From the NCBI RefSeq assembly GCF_018638295.1, contig NZ_JABTTS010000022.1, forward strand, positions 1 to 64,000: 64,000 nt of DNA. The letters are read 5' to 3'. The DNA comes from Streptomyces sp. CHD11 (lineage in GTDB: Bacteria > Actinomycetota > Actinomycetes > Streptomycetales > Streptomycetaceae). Shown here one piece after another: positions 16,096 through 29,392 of this stretch. The notes under the pieces are model-generated. The model searched no databases and was not told the DNA's origin. It saw only the letters and a list, made by a program, of their open reading frames with translations. A program made the translations under genes and the position numbers. How positions within the stretch are numbered: the stretch's first letter is position 1; every line of letters starts with the position of its first letter.

Positions 16096-17649
16096 TCAGG
16101 TGTTGCAGCCGTTGACCGAGGCGGCGAGACCGTCCAGGGCGTCCTTGATGTCGTCGTTCGGGGCGGTGGAGCCGTTCTCGACGAAGGAGAAGACCTTCCA
16201 GCGCCCGTCCTCCCCCTGTGTGATGCCGCTCAGGGCGATCGCGCCGGTGAGGGTGCCGGTCTTGCCGCTGACCTCCCCCACCGCGCACTGCGAGTCCTCG
16301 GTGTCGAACCGGCCCCACTCGGGCCCCAGCGTGCCGCCCTCCTCACCGGCGACGGGCAGACCGTCCGCGACGTGCTTCAGTACGCCGGCGTAGCGGGGGT
16401 CGGTGGTCAGGTCGAGGATGTCGGCCAGGGTCCGCGCGGGGATGCGGGTGGCGCGGGACAGCCCGCTGCCGTCGTACATCTCGAAGTTCTCCATGGACAC
16501 GCCGTACGTGCCGCTCAGCACGTCCCGCACGACCGCCGTGCCGTCCTCGAAGGTGGCCGTGCGGCCGGCGCCGAGCGCGGTGCTCCGCAGCAGCGACTCG
16601 GCGATGTTGTTGTCGCTCACCTTGAGCATGTGCTTCACGATCGTGGACAGCGCGTCGGACCGGTGCTCGGCCACGAGGGCGTCCCTCTCCCCGGCCACCC
16701 CGCGGGTCACCTCGCCGCCGACCGTGACACCCCGGTCGGCGAGCAGCCCGGCGAAGACCTCACCGGCGTCCAGGGCGGTGTCCTCGACGGCCCGTCCGTC
16801 CACCACCAGGGCACGGACCGGCGCGACCTCGTTCGGGTGGTAGTCGGCGTTCCAGCCGGTGGCGAGGGTGGGCTCGGGGAAGAGGCTGTCGTCGACGCGG
16901 ACCTCCACCGAGGTGAGACCGGCGTTGTCCAGCCCCGCGACCGCGGCGTCGGCCAGCGCGCCCAGGTCCTCGGTGGTCAGCGTGCGGTCTCCCCCGCCGA
17001 CGAGGGTGAGCGTGCCGTCCGCGTAGACGACCTGGGTGGTGAACCTGTGGTCGGGGCCGAGGACGGTCGACGCGGCGGTGGCGGTCGCCAGTTTGGTGTT
17101 GGAGGCGGGCATCAGCGCGGTGTCCGCGTTGTGGTCCCAGACCACCTCGTCCGAGGCGGCGTCGATGACCACACCGCTGAGCTCGGTCCCCAGCCGGGGG
17201 TCGTCGATCCGCGCGTCGAGGGCGTCGGCGATGATCTGGTCCACGGTCCGGTCGTCGGGGGCGGTGTCGCTCGCGCCGGGCCTGACGGATTTCACGAACG
17301 TCGGCCCGTCCTCGGCCGTCCCGTCCGTCCCGTCCGACCCGTCGGTCCCGTCGGTCCCGTCGGTCTCGGAGGGGACGGCGAGGCGCTCGACGACTCCTTC
17401 CGCGCCGTCGTTCTCCGCCCCGGTGGCGCTCTCGCCGGCCTCCTCCGGGTCCGTCGGGAGCACGTTCACATGGGAGTGCTGCCGGGGGGTCGATCCGCCG
17501 TCGGCGGCGAACGCGGACGGCGCGGACAGGATCGTCGCGGCGATGGGGGCGGTCGCCGCTATCACGATCGCCCGGCGGGCCGTCGGACGCATCTCTTTGG
17601 GCTTGCGGTGGCGGCCGCTGCCGGCGGCCGCACGCGAAGTGCTGTGCAT
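16096..17649 (-). CDS. dacB: D-alanyl-D-alanine carboxypeptidase/endopeptidase (PBP4, family S13)
   Basis: 517 aa. An N-terminal basic region and signal sequence (RRAIVIAATAPIAATIL, cut near SAFA/A) precede an acidic linker with TDGTDGTDGSDGTDG repeats. All three penicilloyl-enzyme motifs of S13 are present: SNTK in LMPASNTKLATATA, SDNN in KVSDNNIAESLLR, and KTG in VSGKTGTLTGAIALSG. It trims or cleaves peptidoglycan cross-links outside the membrane. The ATG at 17649 was chosen because the signal sequence follows at normal distance; longer in-frame starts lack this. Shares a terminator with chiC. Confidence 0.9.
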   Translation of the reverse strand: MHSTSRAAAGSGRHRKPKEMRPTARRAIVIAATAPIAATILSAPSAFAADGGSTPRQHSHVNVLPTDPEEAGESATGAENDGAEGVVERLAVPSETDGTDGTDGSDGTDGTAEDGPTFVKSVRPGASDTAPDDRTVDQIIADALDARIDDPRLGTELSGVVIDAASDEVVWDHNADTALMPASNTKLATATAASTVLGPDHRFTTQVVYADGTLTLVGGGDRTLTTEDLGALADAAVAGLDNAGLTSVEVRVDDSLFPEPTLATGWNADYHPNEVAPVRALVVDGRAVEDTALDAGEVFAGLLADRGVTVGGEVTRGVAGERDALVAEHRSDALSTIVKHMLKVSDNNIAESLLRSTALGAGRTATFEDGTAVVRDVLSGTYGVSMENFEMYDGSGLSRATRIPARTLADILDLTTDPRYAGVLKHVADGLPVAGEEGGTLGPEWGRFDTEDSQCAVGEVSGKTGTLTGAIALSGITQGEDGRWKVFSFVENGSTAPNDDIKDALDGLAASVNGCNT

Positions 17650-17768
17650 GGAGGGGGCCTCACTTGGGATGAATCGGAACCAGACGTCCGAGCGACGTCC
17701 CAAGTACAAACGCGGGCCCACCGAAATGGTTCAACGTCACGGCTGAACAGTCGCCGCGTTACGCGATT

Positions 17769-18224
17769 TCAGGCCACATTCACCCGCTGGCCCGGCGGGG
17801 CCGCCTCGAGCCACGCGAGGAAACCGGTCAGCGCGTCCTCGCTCATGGCGAGCTCGAGACGCGTCCCCCGGTGCAGACAGGCGAGGATCACCGCGTCCGA
17901 CAGCAGCGCCAGTTCCTCCTCGCCCTCGGGGACGCGGCGCCCGGCCACCTCGATCGCGGAGCGCTCCAGGACGCGGCGCGGGCGGGGCGCGTACGAGAAG
18001 ACGCGGTACCACTCGACCCGGTCGCCGTTGTAGCGGGCCACCCCGTACGCCCAGCCCTTGCCGCCGGAGTCACCGGCCGTCTCCGGCGCGTCCCAGCGCA
18101 GGCTGCAGTCGAAGGTGCCGCCGGAACGCTGGATGAGCCGGCGGCGCAGAGCGAAGACGAAGAGTCCCGCCACCACGAGCACCACGACAGTTCCGCACAC
18201 AGTCAGAGCGAGGACCATCGACAC
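17769..18224 (-). CDS. DUF2550 family membrane-anchored protein
   Basis: 151 aa. One N-terminal membrane helix (LALTVCGTVVVLVVAGLFVFALRRR) is followed by a cytoplasmic domain with GTFDCSLRW, GWAYGVARYNGDRVEWYRVFS and FLAWLEAAPP, the DUF2550 signature found next to atpC across Actinobacteria. The GTG at 18224 is used, preceded by GGAGG; an ATG two codons later would also fit. Same strand as the atp operon but separated from it by a terminator. Function unknown. Confidence 0.85.
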   Translation of the reverse strand: MSMVLALTVCGTVVVLVVAGLFVFALRRRLIQRSGGTFDCSLRWDAPETAGDSGGKGWAYGVARYNGDRVEWYRVFSYAPRPRRVLERSAIEVAGRRVPEGEEELALLSDAVILACLHRGTRLELAMSEDALTGFLAWLEAAPPGQRVNVA

Positions 18225-18274
18225 CGACCTCCTCGTCTCCTAGGTAACGGAACGGAAAAATCATCCAGATCTGC

Positions 18275-18322
18275 CTCAGCCGCGACCGGCTCCGGATCGC
18301 TCCGGTGCCGGCCGCGGCTGAG
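18275..18322 (-). terminator. Terminator of the ATP synthase operon
   Basis: CTCAGCCGCG (18275-18284) pairs with CGCGGCTGAG (18313-18322), with further pairing possible within the 28-base interior. It begins 25 bases beyond the atpC stop codon. Confidence 0.75.
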
Positions 18323-18346
18323 TGACGTCAACTCATCGGGCTGGTA

Positions 18347-18724
18347 TCAACGCCCCGCCGTCGCCGCCCGCAGGCGGACGTCCGCGCGGCGCCCGGCCTC
18401 GGGATCGTTCTCCGCCTTCGCGCGGGCGATCTCCTGCTCCACGCTCTTGACGTCGATCTCGTCCGCCAGCTCGGCGGTCTCGGCCAGCAGCGACAGCTTG
18501 TCGTCCGCGAACGAGATGAAACCGCCGTGCACCGCGGCGACGACGGTCCCGCCCTCGCGCGTACGGATGGTCACCGGGCCCGACTCCAGCACACCGAGCA
18601 GCGGCTGGTGACCGGGCATGACGCCGATGTCGCCGGACGTGGTGCGCGCGACGACCAGGGTGGCCTCGCCGGACCAGACCTCTCGGTCGGCCGCGACCAG
18701 CGCGACGTGCAGCTCAGCAGCCAA
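18347..18724 (-). CDS. atpC: F1Fo ATP synthase epsilon subunit
   Basis: 125 aa from a TTG start preceded by GAGGAG; the start LAAELHVALVAADREVWSG aligns with the Streptomyces epsilon subunit (MAAELHVALVAADREVW). Longer in-frame starts would run through the intergenic hairpin. The N-terminal beta-sandwich (GDIGVMPGHQPLLGVL, VHGGFISFADDKLSLLAE) and the C-terminal two-helix arm are both there. It sits on the central stalk and regulates hydrolysis. Unlike the tight spacing upstream, 132 bases separate it from atpD. Confidence 0.93.
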   Translation of the reverse strand: MAAELHVALVAADREVWSGEATLVVARTTSGDIGVMPGHQPLLGVLESGPVTIRTREGGTVVAAVHGGFISFADDKLSLLAETAELADEIDVKSVEQEIARAKAENDPEAGRRADVRLRAATAGR

Positions 18725-18791
18725 GGTGGCTCCTCGGGTCACCACCCGGCGGTTGTGCCGGGTGTTGGTTACAAGTCTAGTGGGCAAGGAG

Positions 18792-18819
18792 GAGGGGGCG
18801 GGACGCAGCCCGCCCCCTC
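18792..18819 (-). promoter_or_regulatory. Intra-operonic hairpin between atpD and atpC
   Basis: A perfect 11-bp stem (GAGGGGGCGGG with CCCGCCCCCTC) and a 6-base loop, inside the operon. It looks like a terminator, an mRNA processing site or a stabiliser that could set the epsilon level below that of beta. There is no sign of a separate promoter that I can assign. Confidence 0.65.
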
Positions 18820-18856
18820 AGGAGTGAGTCGTGGGACTCACTTCGCAATCCGGGGG

Positions 18857-21234
<2,378 letters not shown>

Positions 21235-21255
21235 GAGTCAGGTCCCTTCCTTACG

Positions 21256-22845
21256 TCACTTGGCGGCGGACGGGGCGTCCTCGCCGAGCAGCTTGCCGTC
21301 GCTGGTCTCGAACTGCTTCTTGAACTCCGCCACGGCGTCGGCGATCGCCTGGATCGTGTCGTCGGACATCTTGGCGCCCTCGCGGATGGAGGTCATGAGG
21401 CCCTGCTCCTTGCGGTGCAGGTACTCAAGGAGCTCCTTCTCGAAGCGGCGGATGTCGGCGACCGGCACCTCGTCCATCCGGCCGGTGGTGCCGGCCCAGA
21501 CGGAGACGACCTGGTCCTCGGTGGCCATCGGCTCGTACTGGTTCTGCTTCAGCAGCTCGACCATGCGCTGACCGCGCTCCAGCTGCGCCTTCGACGCGGC
21601 GTCCAGGTCGGAACCGAAGGCGGCGAACGCCTCCAGCTCACGGAACTGGGCGAGGTCCACGCGCAGACGGCCGGAGACCTGGCGCATCGCCTTGTGCTGG
21701 GCGGAACCGCCGACTCGCGAGACGGAGATACCGACGTTCAGCGCGGGGCGCTGACCGGCGTTGAACAGGTCCGACTCCAGGAAGCACTGGCCGTCGGTGA
21801 TGGAGATGACGTTGGTCGGGATGAACGCCGACACGTCGTTGGCCTTGGTCTCGACGATCGGCAGACCGGTCATCGAGCCGGCGCCCTCCGCGTCGGAGAG
21901 CTTGGCGCAGCGCTCCAGCAGGCGGGAGTGCAGGTAGAAGACGTCGCCCGGGTAGGCCTCGCGCCCCGGCGGGCGGCGCAGCAGCAGCGACACGGCGCGG
22001 TAGGCGTCGGCCTGCTTCGACAGGTCGTCGAAGATGATCAGGACGTGCTTGCCCTCGTACATCCACTGCTGGCCGATGGCCGAGCCGGTGTACGGCGCCA
22101 GGTACTTGAAGCCGGCCGGGTCGGAGGCCGGGGCGGCCACGATGGTCGTGTACTCCAGCGCGCCGTTCTCCTCCAGCGCGCCGCGTACGGACGCGATGGT
22201 GGAGCCCTTCTGGCCGATGGCGACGTAGATGCAGCGGACCTGCTTCTTCGGGTCGCCGGAGCGCCAGTTGTCACGCTGGTTGATGATCGTGTCGACGGCC
22301 AGGGCCGTCTTGCCGGTCTGGCGGTCGCCGATGACCAGCTGACGCTGGCCACGGCCGATCGGGGTCATGGCGTCGACGGCCTTGTAGCCCGTCTCCATCG
22401 GCTCGTGCACCGACTTGCGCTGCATGACCGTGGGGGCCTGCAGTTCGAGGGCGCGGCGGCCCTCGGTCTCGATCTCGCCGAGGCCGTCGATCGGGTTGCC
22501 GAGCGGGTCGACCACACGGCCGAGGTAGCCCTCGCCGACGGCGACGGACAGGACCTCGCCGGTGCGGGTGACCGGCTGGCCCTCCTCGATACCGCTGAAC
22601 TCACCGAGGACGACGCAGCCGATCTCGCGCTCCTCGAGGTTGAGGGCGAGGCCGAGGGTGCCGTCCTCGAACTTCAGCAGTTCGTTGGCCATGGCCGAGG
22701 GCAGGCCCTCCACCTTGGCGATGCCGTCGCCGGCAAGGCTGACCGTACCGACTTCCTCGCGCGAGGCCGCGTCCGGCTTGTACGACTGGACAAAGTTCTC
22801 CAGCGCGTCCCGGATCTCCTCCGGCCGGATCGTGAGCTCCGCCAT
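21256..22845 (-). CDS. atpA: F1Fo ATP synthase alpha subunit
   Basis: 529 aa from the ATG at 22845, which follows AGGGAA and gives the family start [18 protein letters not shown]. The nucleotide-binding P-loop is [15 protein letters not shown], and the arginine-finger region lies in [15 protein letters not shown] and [13 protein letters not shown]. Non-catalytic subunit of the F1 hexamer. In-frame sequence upstream of 22845 lies in the intergenic hairpin region and is not used. Confidence 0.98.
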   Translation of the reverse strand: MAELTIRPEEIRDALENFVQSYKPDAASREEVGTVSLAGDGIAKVEGLPSAMANELLKFEDGTLGLALNLEEREIGCVVLGEFSGIEEGQPVTRTGEVLSVAVGEGYLGRVVDPLGNPIDGLGEIETEGRRALELQAPTVMQRKSVHEPMETGYKAVDAMTPIGRGQRQLVIGDRQTGKTALAVDTIINQRDNWRSGDPKKQVRCIYVAIGQKGSTIASVRGALEENGALEYTTIVAAPASDPAGFKYLAPYTGSAIGQQWMYEGKHVLIIFDDLSKQADAYRAVSLLLRRPPGREAYPGDVFYLHSRLLERCAKLSDAEGAGSMTGLPIVETKANDVSAFIPTNVISITDGQCFLESDLFNAGQRPALNVGISVSRVGGSAQHKAMRQVSGRLRVDLAQFRELEAFAAFGSDLDAASKAQLERGQRMVELLKQNQYEPMATEDQVVSVWAGTTGRMDEVPVADIRRFEKELLEYLHRKEQGLMTSIREGAKMSDDTIQAIADAVAEFKKQFETSDGKLLGEDAPSAAK

Positions 22846-22887
22846 CTGAGTTCCCTGCTCTCCTTGTTGGGCCCGAAGTTTCACTTT

Positions 22888-22908
22888 GGGGGGATGGGGA
22901 CTCCCCCC
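22888..22908 (-). promoter_or_regulatory. Hairpin in the atpH-atpA intergenic region
   Basis: GGGGGGA (22888-22894) pairs with TCCCCCC (22902-22908). The pairing can be extended by TTTCA/TGAAA after a small bulge. It lies in the 135-base gap before atpA, the second-longest gap inside the operon after atpI-atpB, so it may affect mRNA processing or ribosome access upstream of alpha. Confidence 0.45.
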
Positions 22909-22980
22909 TGAAAGAGGTGAATCCTCTGCACGGCCCAACCAGGGCCGTAATTGCGTACTGCTGATGAAGTGGTGTGGTGC

Positions 22981-23796
22981 TCAGCTCGCCAGCCGGCGGC
23001 TCGCGTCCTCGAGCCGGTCCGCCAGGGAACCGTTGATGACCTCGTCACCGACCTGCACCCGGATCCCGCCGACGACCGAGGGGTCGACGTCGAGGTTGAG
23101 GTGCATCCGGCGGCCGTAGAGCTTCGCGAGGGCTTCGCCCAGGCGCTGCTTCTGCCGGTCGCTCAGCGGCACCGCGGAGGTGACGACGGCCACCATGCGG
23201 TCCCGGCGCTCGGCGGCGAGCTTGGACAGGGACTCCAGTCCCGACTCCAGGCTACGTCCCCGGGGCGCGGTCACCAGACGCGTCACCAGACGCTCGGTGG
23301 CCACGTTCGCCCTGCCCCCGAGCAGGCCGCGCAGCAGCTCGCTCTTGGAGGAGACCGGGGCGTTCCGGTTGGTCAGCGCGGCGCGCAGCTCGTTGCTCGA
23401 GGAGACGATCCGGCCGAACCGGAACAGTTCGTCCTCGACGTCGTCGAGCGCGCCGGCCTTCTGCGCACCGGTGAGGTCGGCGACGTCCGCCAGCGCCTCC
23501 AGCGCGTCCACCAGGTCGCGGGACTGCGACCAGCGGGAGCGCACCAGGCCGGCCACCAGGTCCGCGGCCGGGCCGCTGACCTGCGAGCCGAGCAGACGCC
23601 GGGCCAGTTCGGCCTTGGCCTCTCCGGCCTGCGCCGGGTCGGTGAGGACCCGGCGCAGCGACACCTCGCGGTGGAGCAGCGCGGTGACGGAGGCCAGCTC
23701 TTCGGCGAGCGAGCCGGCGTCCACGGACGTGGAGTCCGTCAGCGCGTCGAGACGCTCACGTGCGGCTGCCAGGGCCTCGCGGCTCGCTCCGTTCAT
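22981..23796 (-). CDS. atpH: F1Fo ATP synthase delta subunit
   Basis: 271 aa, the long actinobacterial form of delta. The N-terminal part starts MNGASREALAAARERLDAL. The conserved C-terminal OSCP-like part contains VAVVTSAVPLSDRQKQRLGEAL and the final DPSVVGGIRVQVGDEVINGSL. It joins the peripheral stalk (b) to the top of F1. The ATG overlaps the atpF stop as ATGA. Confidence 0.95.
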   Translation of the reverse strand: MNGASREALAAARERLDALTDSTSVDAGSLAEELASVTALLHREVSLRRVLTDPAQAGEAKAELARRLLGSQVSGPAADLVAGLVRSRWSQSRDLVDALEALADVADLTGAQKAGALDDVEDELFRFGRIVSSSNELRAALTNRNAPVSSKSELLRGLLGGRANVATERLVTRLVTAPRGRSLESGLESLSKLAAERRDRMVAVVTSAVPLSDRQKQRLGEALAKLYGRRMHLNLDVDPSVVGGIRVQVGDEVINGSLADRLEDASRRLAS

Positions 23797-24338
23797 CGTG
23801 CGGCCTCGGCCTTCTGGTCGAGGTCGTCGAGGAAGCGGTCGATCACACGGCTCTGCCGGGCGTGGTCCTCGAGGGACTCGCCGACGAGCTTGCCGGCCAG
23901 GTCGGTGGCGAGCTTGCCGACGTCCTGGCGCAGCACGGACGCCGCCGCCTTGCGGTCCGCCTCGATCTGCGAGTGACCGGCGGCGATGATCTCCTCACGC
24001 TGCCGCTGGCCTTCCGCGCGCATCTCGGCGATGAGCGTGGCGCCCTGCTCCTGCGCCTCCTGGCGCAGGCGCGCGGCCTCGTGCCGGGCTTCGGCGAGCT
24101 GAGCCTTGTACTGCTCAAGGACGCTCTGGGCCTCGGTCTGAGCGGCCTCGGCCTTCTCGATACCGCCCTCGATGGCCTCACGGCGCTCGTCCAGAACCTT
24201 GTTGATGTTCGGGAGGAGCTTCTTGGCGAGGAAACCGAAGACGATGACGAAGGCGAGCAGGCCGATGACGAGCTCGGGGATCGGCGGGACGAGGGGGTTC
24301 TGACTCTCCTCGGCCGCGATATGAAGCAGTGTGCTCAT
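23793..24338 (-). CDS. atpF: F1Fo ATP synthase b subunit
   Basis: 181 aa. One N-terminal membrane helix (PELVIGLLAFVIVFGFLAKKLLP) is followed by a long charged coiled coil rich in Ala, Glu, Gln and Arg, the peripheral stalk. The end (HARQSRVIDRFLDDLDQKAEAAR) binds delta. The ATG at 24338 gives the usual short N-terminal tail before the helix. Confidence 0.96.
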   Translation of the reverse strand: MSTLLHIAAEESQNPLVPPIPELVIGLLAFVIVFGFLAKKLLPNINKVLDERREAIEGGIEKAEAAQTEAQSVLEQYKAQLAEARHEAARLRQEAQEQGATLIAEMRAEGQRQREEIIAAGHSQIEADRKAAASVLRQDVGKLATDLAGKLVGESLEDHARQSRVIDRFLDDLDQKAEAAR

Positions 24339-24382
24339 ATCAGAGTGCCTTTCGTCTGGTGGGCCGGTCGTGGATCAGGTGA

Positions 24383-24631
<249 letters not shown>

Positions 24632-24679
24632 TCACGGACCGGTGGGGGTGGCCACCGGACGAATGGGGGTGCGGGACGC

Positions 24680-25501
24680 TCAGTGCTGCTCGGCGAGCGC
24701 GCCCTGGATGTAGGTAACGGTCAGCAGGACGAAGACGTACGCCTGCAGGGCCTGGATGAAGAGCTCGAAGGCGGTCATCACCAGGACCATGAGGAACGAG
24801 ACCCCGGCGTAGGCGATGCCGACGCCGTTCAGCAGGTACCAGCTGGCGATGGTGAACAGCACCAGCAGGATGTGGCCCGCGAACATGTTCGCGAAGAGTC
24901 GCACGGCGTGGGTGAAGGGCCGCACGAGCAGGTTCGAGAAGGCCTCGATCAGCATGACGACCGGCAGGGCCGCACCGAGCGACTTGTCGTAGCCGGTGAA
25001 GTTCTTCAGGGCCCCGACGAAGCCGTGCTTCCTGAAGGTCAGCGAGACCCACACGACGTAGACGATCAGCGCGAGCGCCATCGGGTACGCGATGACCGAG
25101 GTCACCGGGAACTGGGCGAGCGGGATGATCGACCAGAGGTTCATCATCCAGACGAAGAAGAACAGGGCGACGACGAACGGGACGTACTTCTCGCCCTCGC
25201 GCTTGCCCATCGTCTCGTAGACGACGCCGCGGCGGACGAAGTCGTAGCCGGTCTCGGCGACCATCTGGAGCTTGCCGGGGACGACCTTGGGCCGGCGGAA
25301 GGCCGCCCAGAAGAAGCCGATGATGACGATCGAGCCGAGCAGGGCCAGCAGCATGGGCTTGTTGAAGTACACGTTGCTGTCGCCGTCACCCCAGAGGGGC
25401 TCGAACAGGAACGAGTGCAGCCCGGGAGACGGGAAGCCACAGCCGTCGAAGATGTGGCAGTCGGTCTCGAAGGCGAGCACCTGTGTCGGGTCAGCACTCA
25501 C
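24680..25501 (-). CDS. atpB: F1Fo ATP synthase a subunit
   Basis: 273 aa from the GTG at 25501, preceded by AAGGAGC; the protein then starts VSADPTQVLAFETDCHIFDGCGFPSPGLHSF as in other Streptomyces. Hydrophobic helices fill the rest, and the essential Arg is in the helix SNLLVRPFTHAVRLFANMFAGH. With the c-ring it forms the proton path. Confidence 0.95.
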   Translation of the reverse strand: MSADPTQVLAFETDCHIFDGCGFPSPGLHSFLFEPLWGDGDSNVYFNKPMLLALLGSIVIIGFFWAAFRRPKVVPGKLQMVAETGYDFVRRGVVYETMGKREGEKYVPFVVALFFFVWMMNLWSIIPLAQFPVTSVIAYPMALALIVYVVWVSLTFRKHGFVGALKNFTGYDKSLGAALPVVMLIEAFSNLLVRPFTHAVRLFANMFAGHILLVLFTIASWYLLNGVGIAYAGVSFLMVLVMTAFELFIQALQAYVFVLLTVTYIQGALAEQH

Positions 25502-25726
25502 CGCGGGCTCCTTCAGCGTGGCGCATGGATTCGGCAACCTCGTGGTGTCGGCGCGGCGCGGGGCCGCGGTACGGCACGGGACTGGTGTTACGGATGGGAG
25601 GGCGGCGGTGGGGCATCTCGCCTCGCGATGTGACAGGCGTCAGCTCGGATGCCCGCGCCCGCGATGCCGCAGTTGGCACCGGACGATAGCACCGTCCGTG
25701 GTGCTGCTTTATCCCGGCCCTACGAC

Positions 25727-26176
25727 TCACGCCGGCCGCTCCGACGTGTCCGTCTTGTCCGCCCCGCTCGCGGCCGTCGCCGGCTCGGGGTCCACGTAGA
25801 AGGTCTTGGCCTTCATCGTGGCCCGTGCCTGCGCGGCGACCCAGGTGAGGGTGGCGACGAGCAGCGAGAGGGCGAAGACCTGTGGGTGGAACAGGGTCGT
25901 GTCCTTGAAGAGGGCGATGAAGACGAAGATCACCAGGATCTGCGTCATGTACATCATCAGCCCCATCGCCTGGAACAGGTGCGGCACCGACTTGGCGATC
26001 CACTGGAGGACGAACAGGCCGGTCCCCATGAGAAGGATCACAAGCAGTGCCCCGATGGCCGCTCCGGTCACCCCCTGGCCGCCTTCGACGGCACCACCGA
26101 CCGCGACCGCGACCGCACCGACGGCAGCGGTGGGGACGGCAGCCTGGATCAGGATCCGGACGTCGTTGGACGGCAT
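25727..26176 (-). CDS. atpI: AtpI-like small membrane protein of the ATP synthase operon
   Basis: 149 aa, four hydrophobic segments: AAVPTAAVGAVAVAVGGAV, GAAIGALLVILLMGTGLFVLQW, MTQILVIFVFIALF and FALSLLVATLTWVAAQ. It has a hydrophilic C-terminal tail. First gene of the operon, 225 bases before atpB. AtpI proteins assist c-ring assembly or Mg2+ uptake in other bacteria; the actinobacterial version is divergent, so the role is by position. Confidence 0.85.
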   Translation of the reverse strand: MPSNDVRILIQAAVPTAAVGAVAVAVGGAVEGGQGVTGAAIGALLVILLMGTGLFVLQWIAKSVPHLFQAMGLMMYMTQILVIFVFIALFKDTTLFHPQVFALSLLVATLTWVAAQARATMKAKTFYVDPEPATAASGADKTDTSERPA

Positions 26177-26551
26177 GACAGAACTCCGCTTTGAACAGGG
26201 GGCATGAGGCGCATGAGATGTCGTCGAGGACGAGCGTAGTCCCCCGGATGGAGTGGTTTACCTCCGGCCGACGAACCGTCGCACCACGGTTCCGCGGCCC
26301 TCTCCGGCGAGACTCGTGAACGGTATCACAAACTATTTGATGCAGTCTTTACCTAGTGGGCGTGCAGAACATCACGCACCGGAGTGAACCCGCTCGCCAG
26401 GACCCACATCGGGGCGGCTTGTCTGGTATTGAGGCGCTTCGCACCCCCAAGGGTGCCCCATCGCAGTCCCACGACTTGGCAATGCTCTAGCCGGATTCTT
26501 ACCTTGACCGTGATGTCCGCGAGGCACCCCTCAGCGGGAGCGCGCACCCCT
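26177..26551 (-). promoter_or_regulatory. Leader and promoter region of the atp operon
   Basis: About 375 bases between the transferase gene and atpI, with no gene. It includes the most A/T-rich tract nearby (26320-26355, with TGTGATACCG on the minus strand) and a short hairpin GCACCC-CCAA-GGGTGC at 26441-26456. At 26525-26560 the sequence CACCCCTC(N)AGCGGGAGC occurs twice in tandem, the second copy reaching into the end of the transferase gene. I cannot place the transcription start. Confidence 0.5.
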
Positions 26552-27916
26552 CTAGCGGGAGCTGCCGGCCTTCCCCCGGTCGGCCAGGTGCACGCCGCGG
26601 CTGAGGGCGGTGGCGCCGTTGACGCCCGAGACACCGGCGGCGACCGGGGCGCGGGGGGCGTCCTCCTCCTCCGGGCTGCCGGGGCCGTCAGGGCCGTCAG
26701 GGCCGTCAGGGCCGTCGGGGGTCCCGGGCACCTCCGCCTCCACCGCGGCCCTGCGCCGGTAGCGCGGGGGGACGACCGCCTGCGCCCAGCGGGGCGCGCG
26801 CGGGGTGAACCGGGGCAGCAGGAGCAGCAGCAGGCCGAGGGCGCTCAGCACCACGACGCTCAGCACGATCCACATGGACGCCGAGTTCACCGAGTAGGTG
26901 AGCGCGCCGAAGGCGATCAGCGCCGACCAGAAGTACATGATCAGCACCGCCCGGCTGTGCGAGTGGCCGATCTCCAGCAGCCGGTGGTGCAGATGGCCCC
27001 GGTCGGCCGCGAACGGCGACTGGCCGCGCCAGGTGCGCCGCACGATGGCCAGGATCAGGTCGGCGGCCGGCACCGCGATGATGGTCAGCGGCAGCAGCAG
27101 CGGGATGTAGACCGGCACCGTCTGGTGCACGGCCTCCTTCTCCGAACCGGCGAACAGCTTCAGCGCGTCCGGGTCGACCTGCCCGGTGACGGAGATCGCG
27201 CCGGCCGCCAGCACCAGGCCGATGAGCATCGAGCCGGAGTCGCCCATGAAGATCCGCGCGGGATGCATGTTGTGCGGCAGGAAGCCCAGGCACATGCCCA
27301 TCAGGATGGCCGAGAACAGCGTCGCCGGGGCGGCCGCCTCGATGCCGTACGAGTACCAGATGCGGTAGGCGTACAGGAAGAACGCCGCCGCGGCGATGCA
27401 CACCATCCCGGCCGCGAGACCGTCCAGTCCGTCGACGAAGTTGACCGCGTTGATGGTGATGACAACCAGCGCGACCGTCAGCAGGGTGCCCTGCCACTGG
27501 GTGAGCGCGACCGAGCCGACGCCCGGGATCGGCAGCCACAGGATCGTCAGACCCTGCACGACCATCACACCCGCGGCGATCATCTGGCCGCCCAGCTTGA
27601 TCAGGGCGTCGATCTCGAACTTGTCGTCCAGGACGCCGATCAGCCAGATCAGCGCCGCCCCGGAGAGCAGCGCCCGCGGCTCGTTGGACCGTTCGAAGAG
27701 CTGGTTGAGATTGGTGAGGTGGTCGGCGACCAGCAGGCCCGCGCACAGGCCGAAGAACATCGCGATACCGCCCAGCCGCGGAGTGGGTTCCCGGTGCACG
27801 TCACGGGCCCGGATCTCCGGCATCGCCCCGGCCACGATCGCGAACTTCCGTACCGGCCCGGTCAGCAGGTACGTCACCGCCGCCGTGACGCAGAGCGTCA
27901 GCAGGTATTCACGCAC
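26552..27916 (-). CDS. MraY/WecA-like undecaprenyl-phosphate N-acetylhexosamine-1-phosphate transferase
   Basis: 454 aa with about ten membrane helices. Family markers are HREPTPRLGGIAMFFG (substrate loop), NFVDGLDGLAAGM (catalytic Asp motif), FMGDSGSMLIG and the cytoplasmic RGHLHHRLLEIGHSH (HxHHxL). WecA/TagO-type enzymes load a sugar phosphate onto undecaprenyl phosphate to start wall glycopolymer synthesis. The C-terminus is an extra Pro/Gly/Asp-rich tail with GPDGPDGPDGPDG repeats. The GTG at 27916 was chosen for GGGGAAG upstream; a GTG at 27928 is possible. It lies between glyA and the atp operon on the same strand. Confidence 0.9.
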   Translation of the reverse strand: MREYLLTLCVTAAVTYLLTGPVRKFAIVAGAMPEIRARDVHREPTPRLGGIAMFFGLCAGLLVADHLTNLNQLFERSNEPRALLSGAALIWLIGVLDDKFEIDALIKLGGQMIAAGVMVVQGLTILWLPIPGVGSVALTQWQGTLLTVALVVITINAVNFVDGLDGLAAGMVCIAAAAFFLYAYRIWYSYGIEAAAPATLFSAILMGMCLGFLPHNMHPARIFMGDSGSMLIGLVLAAGAISVTGQVDPDALKLFAGSEKEAVHQTVPVYIPLLLPLTIIAVPAADLILAIVRRTWRGQSPFAADRGHLHHRLLEIGHSHSRAVLIMYFWSALIAFGALTYSVNSASMWIVLSVVVLSALGLLLLLLPRFTPRAPRWAQAVVPPRYRRRAAVEAEVPGTPDGPDGPDGPDGPGSPEEEDAPRAPVAAGVSGVNGATALSRGVHLADRGKAGSSR

Positions 27917-28053
27917 AGGCTTCCCCACAGGTCTCGCTGGCCATCACAGCCCCACACCCTAGCGAGGCGCGCATACGGGTGGGGACTTCCGGGTAGCGAC
28001 GATAGTTGCACGTGTGCCTGTGCATCCGGTGCGTCTACCCCGTGAGGGCCCCT

Positions 28054-29292
<1,239 letters not shown>

Positions 29293-29392
29293 CACGAACT
29301 CCCGGGACGTCGACACGGACGTACGCCCAATGTAGGCCGCCCCCACCGACGCCGCCCCCGCTGCTCCCTCCACCGCCCCCGCAGCCGGGCGC

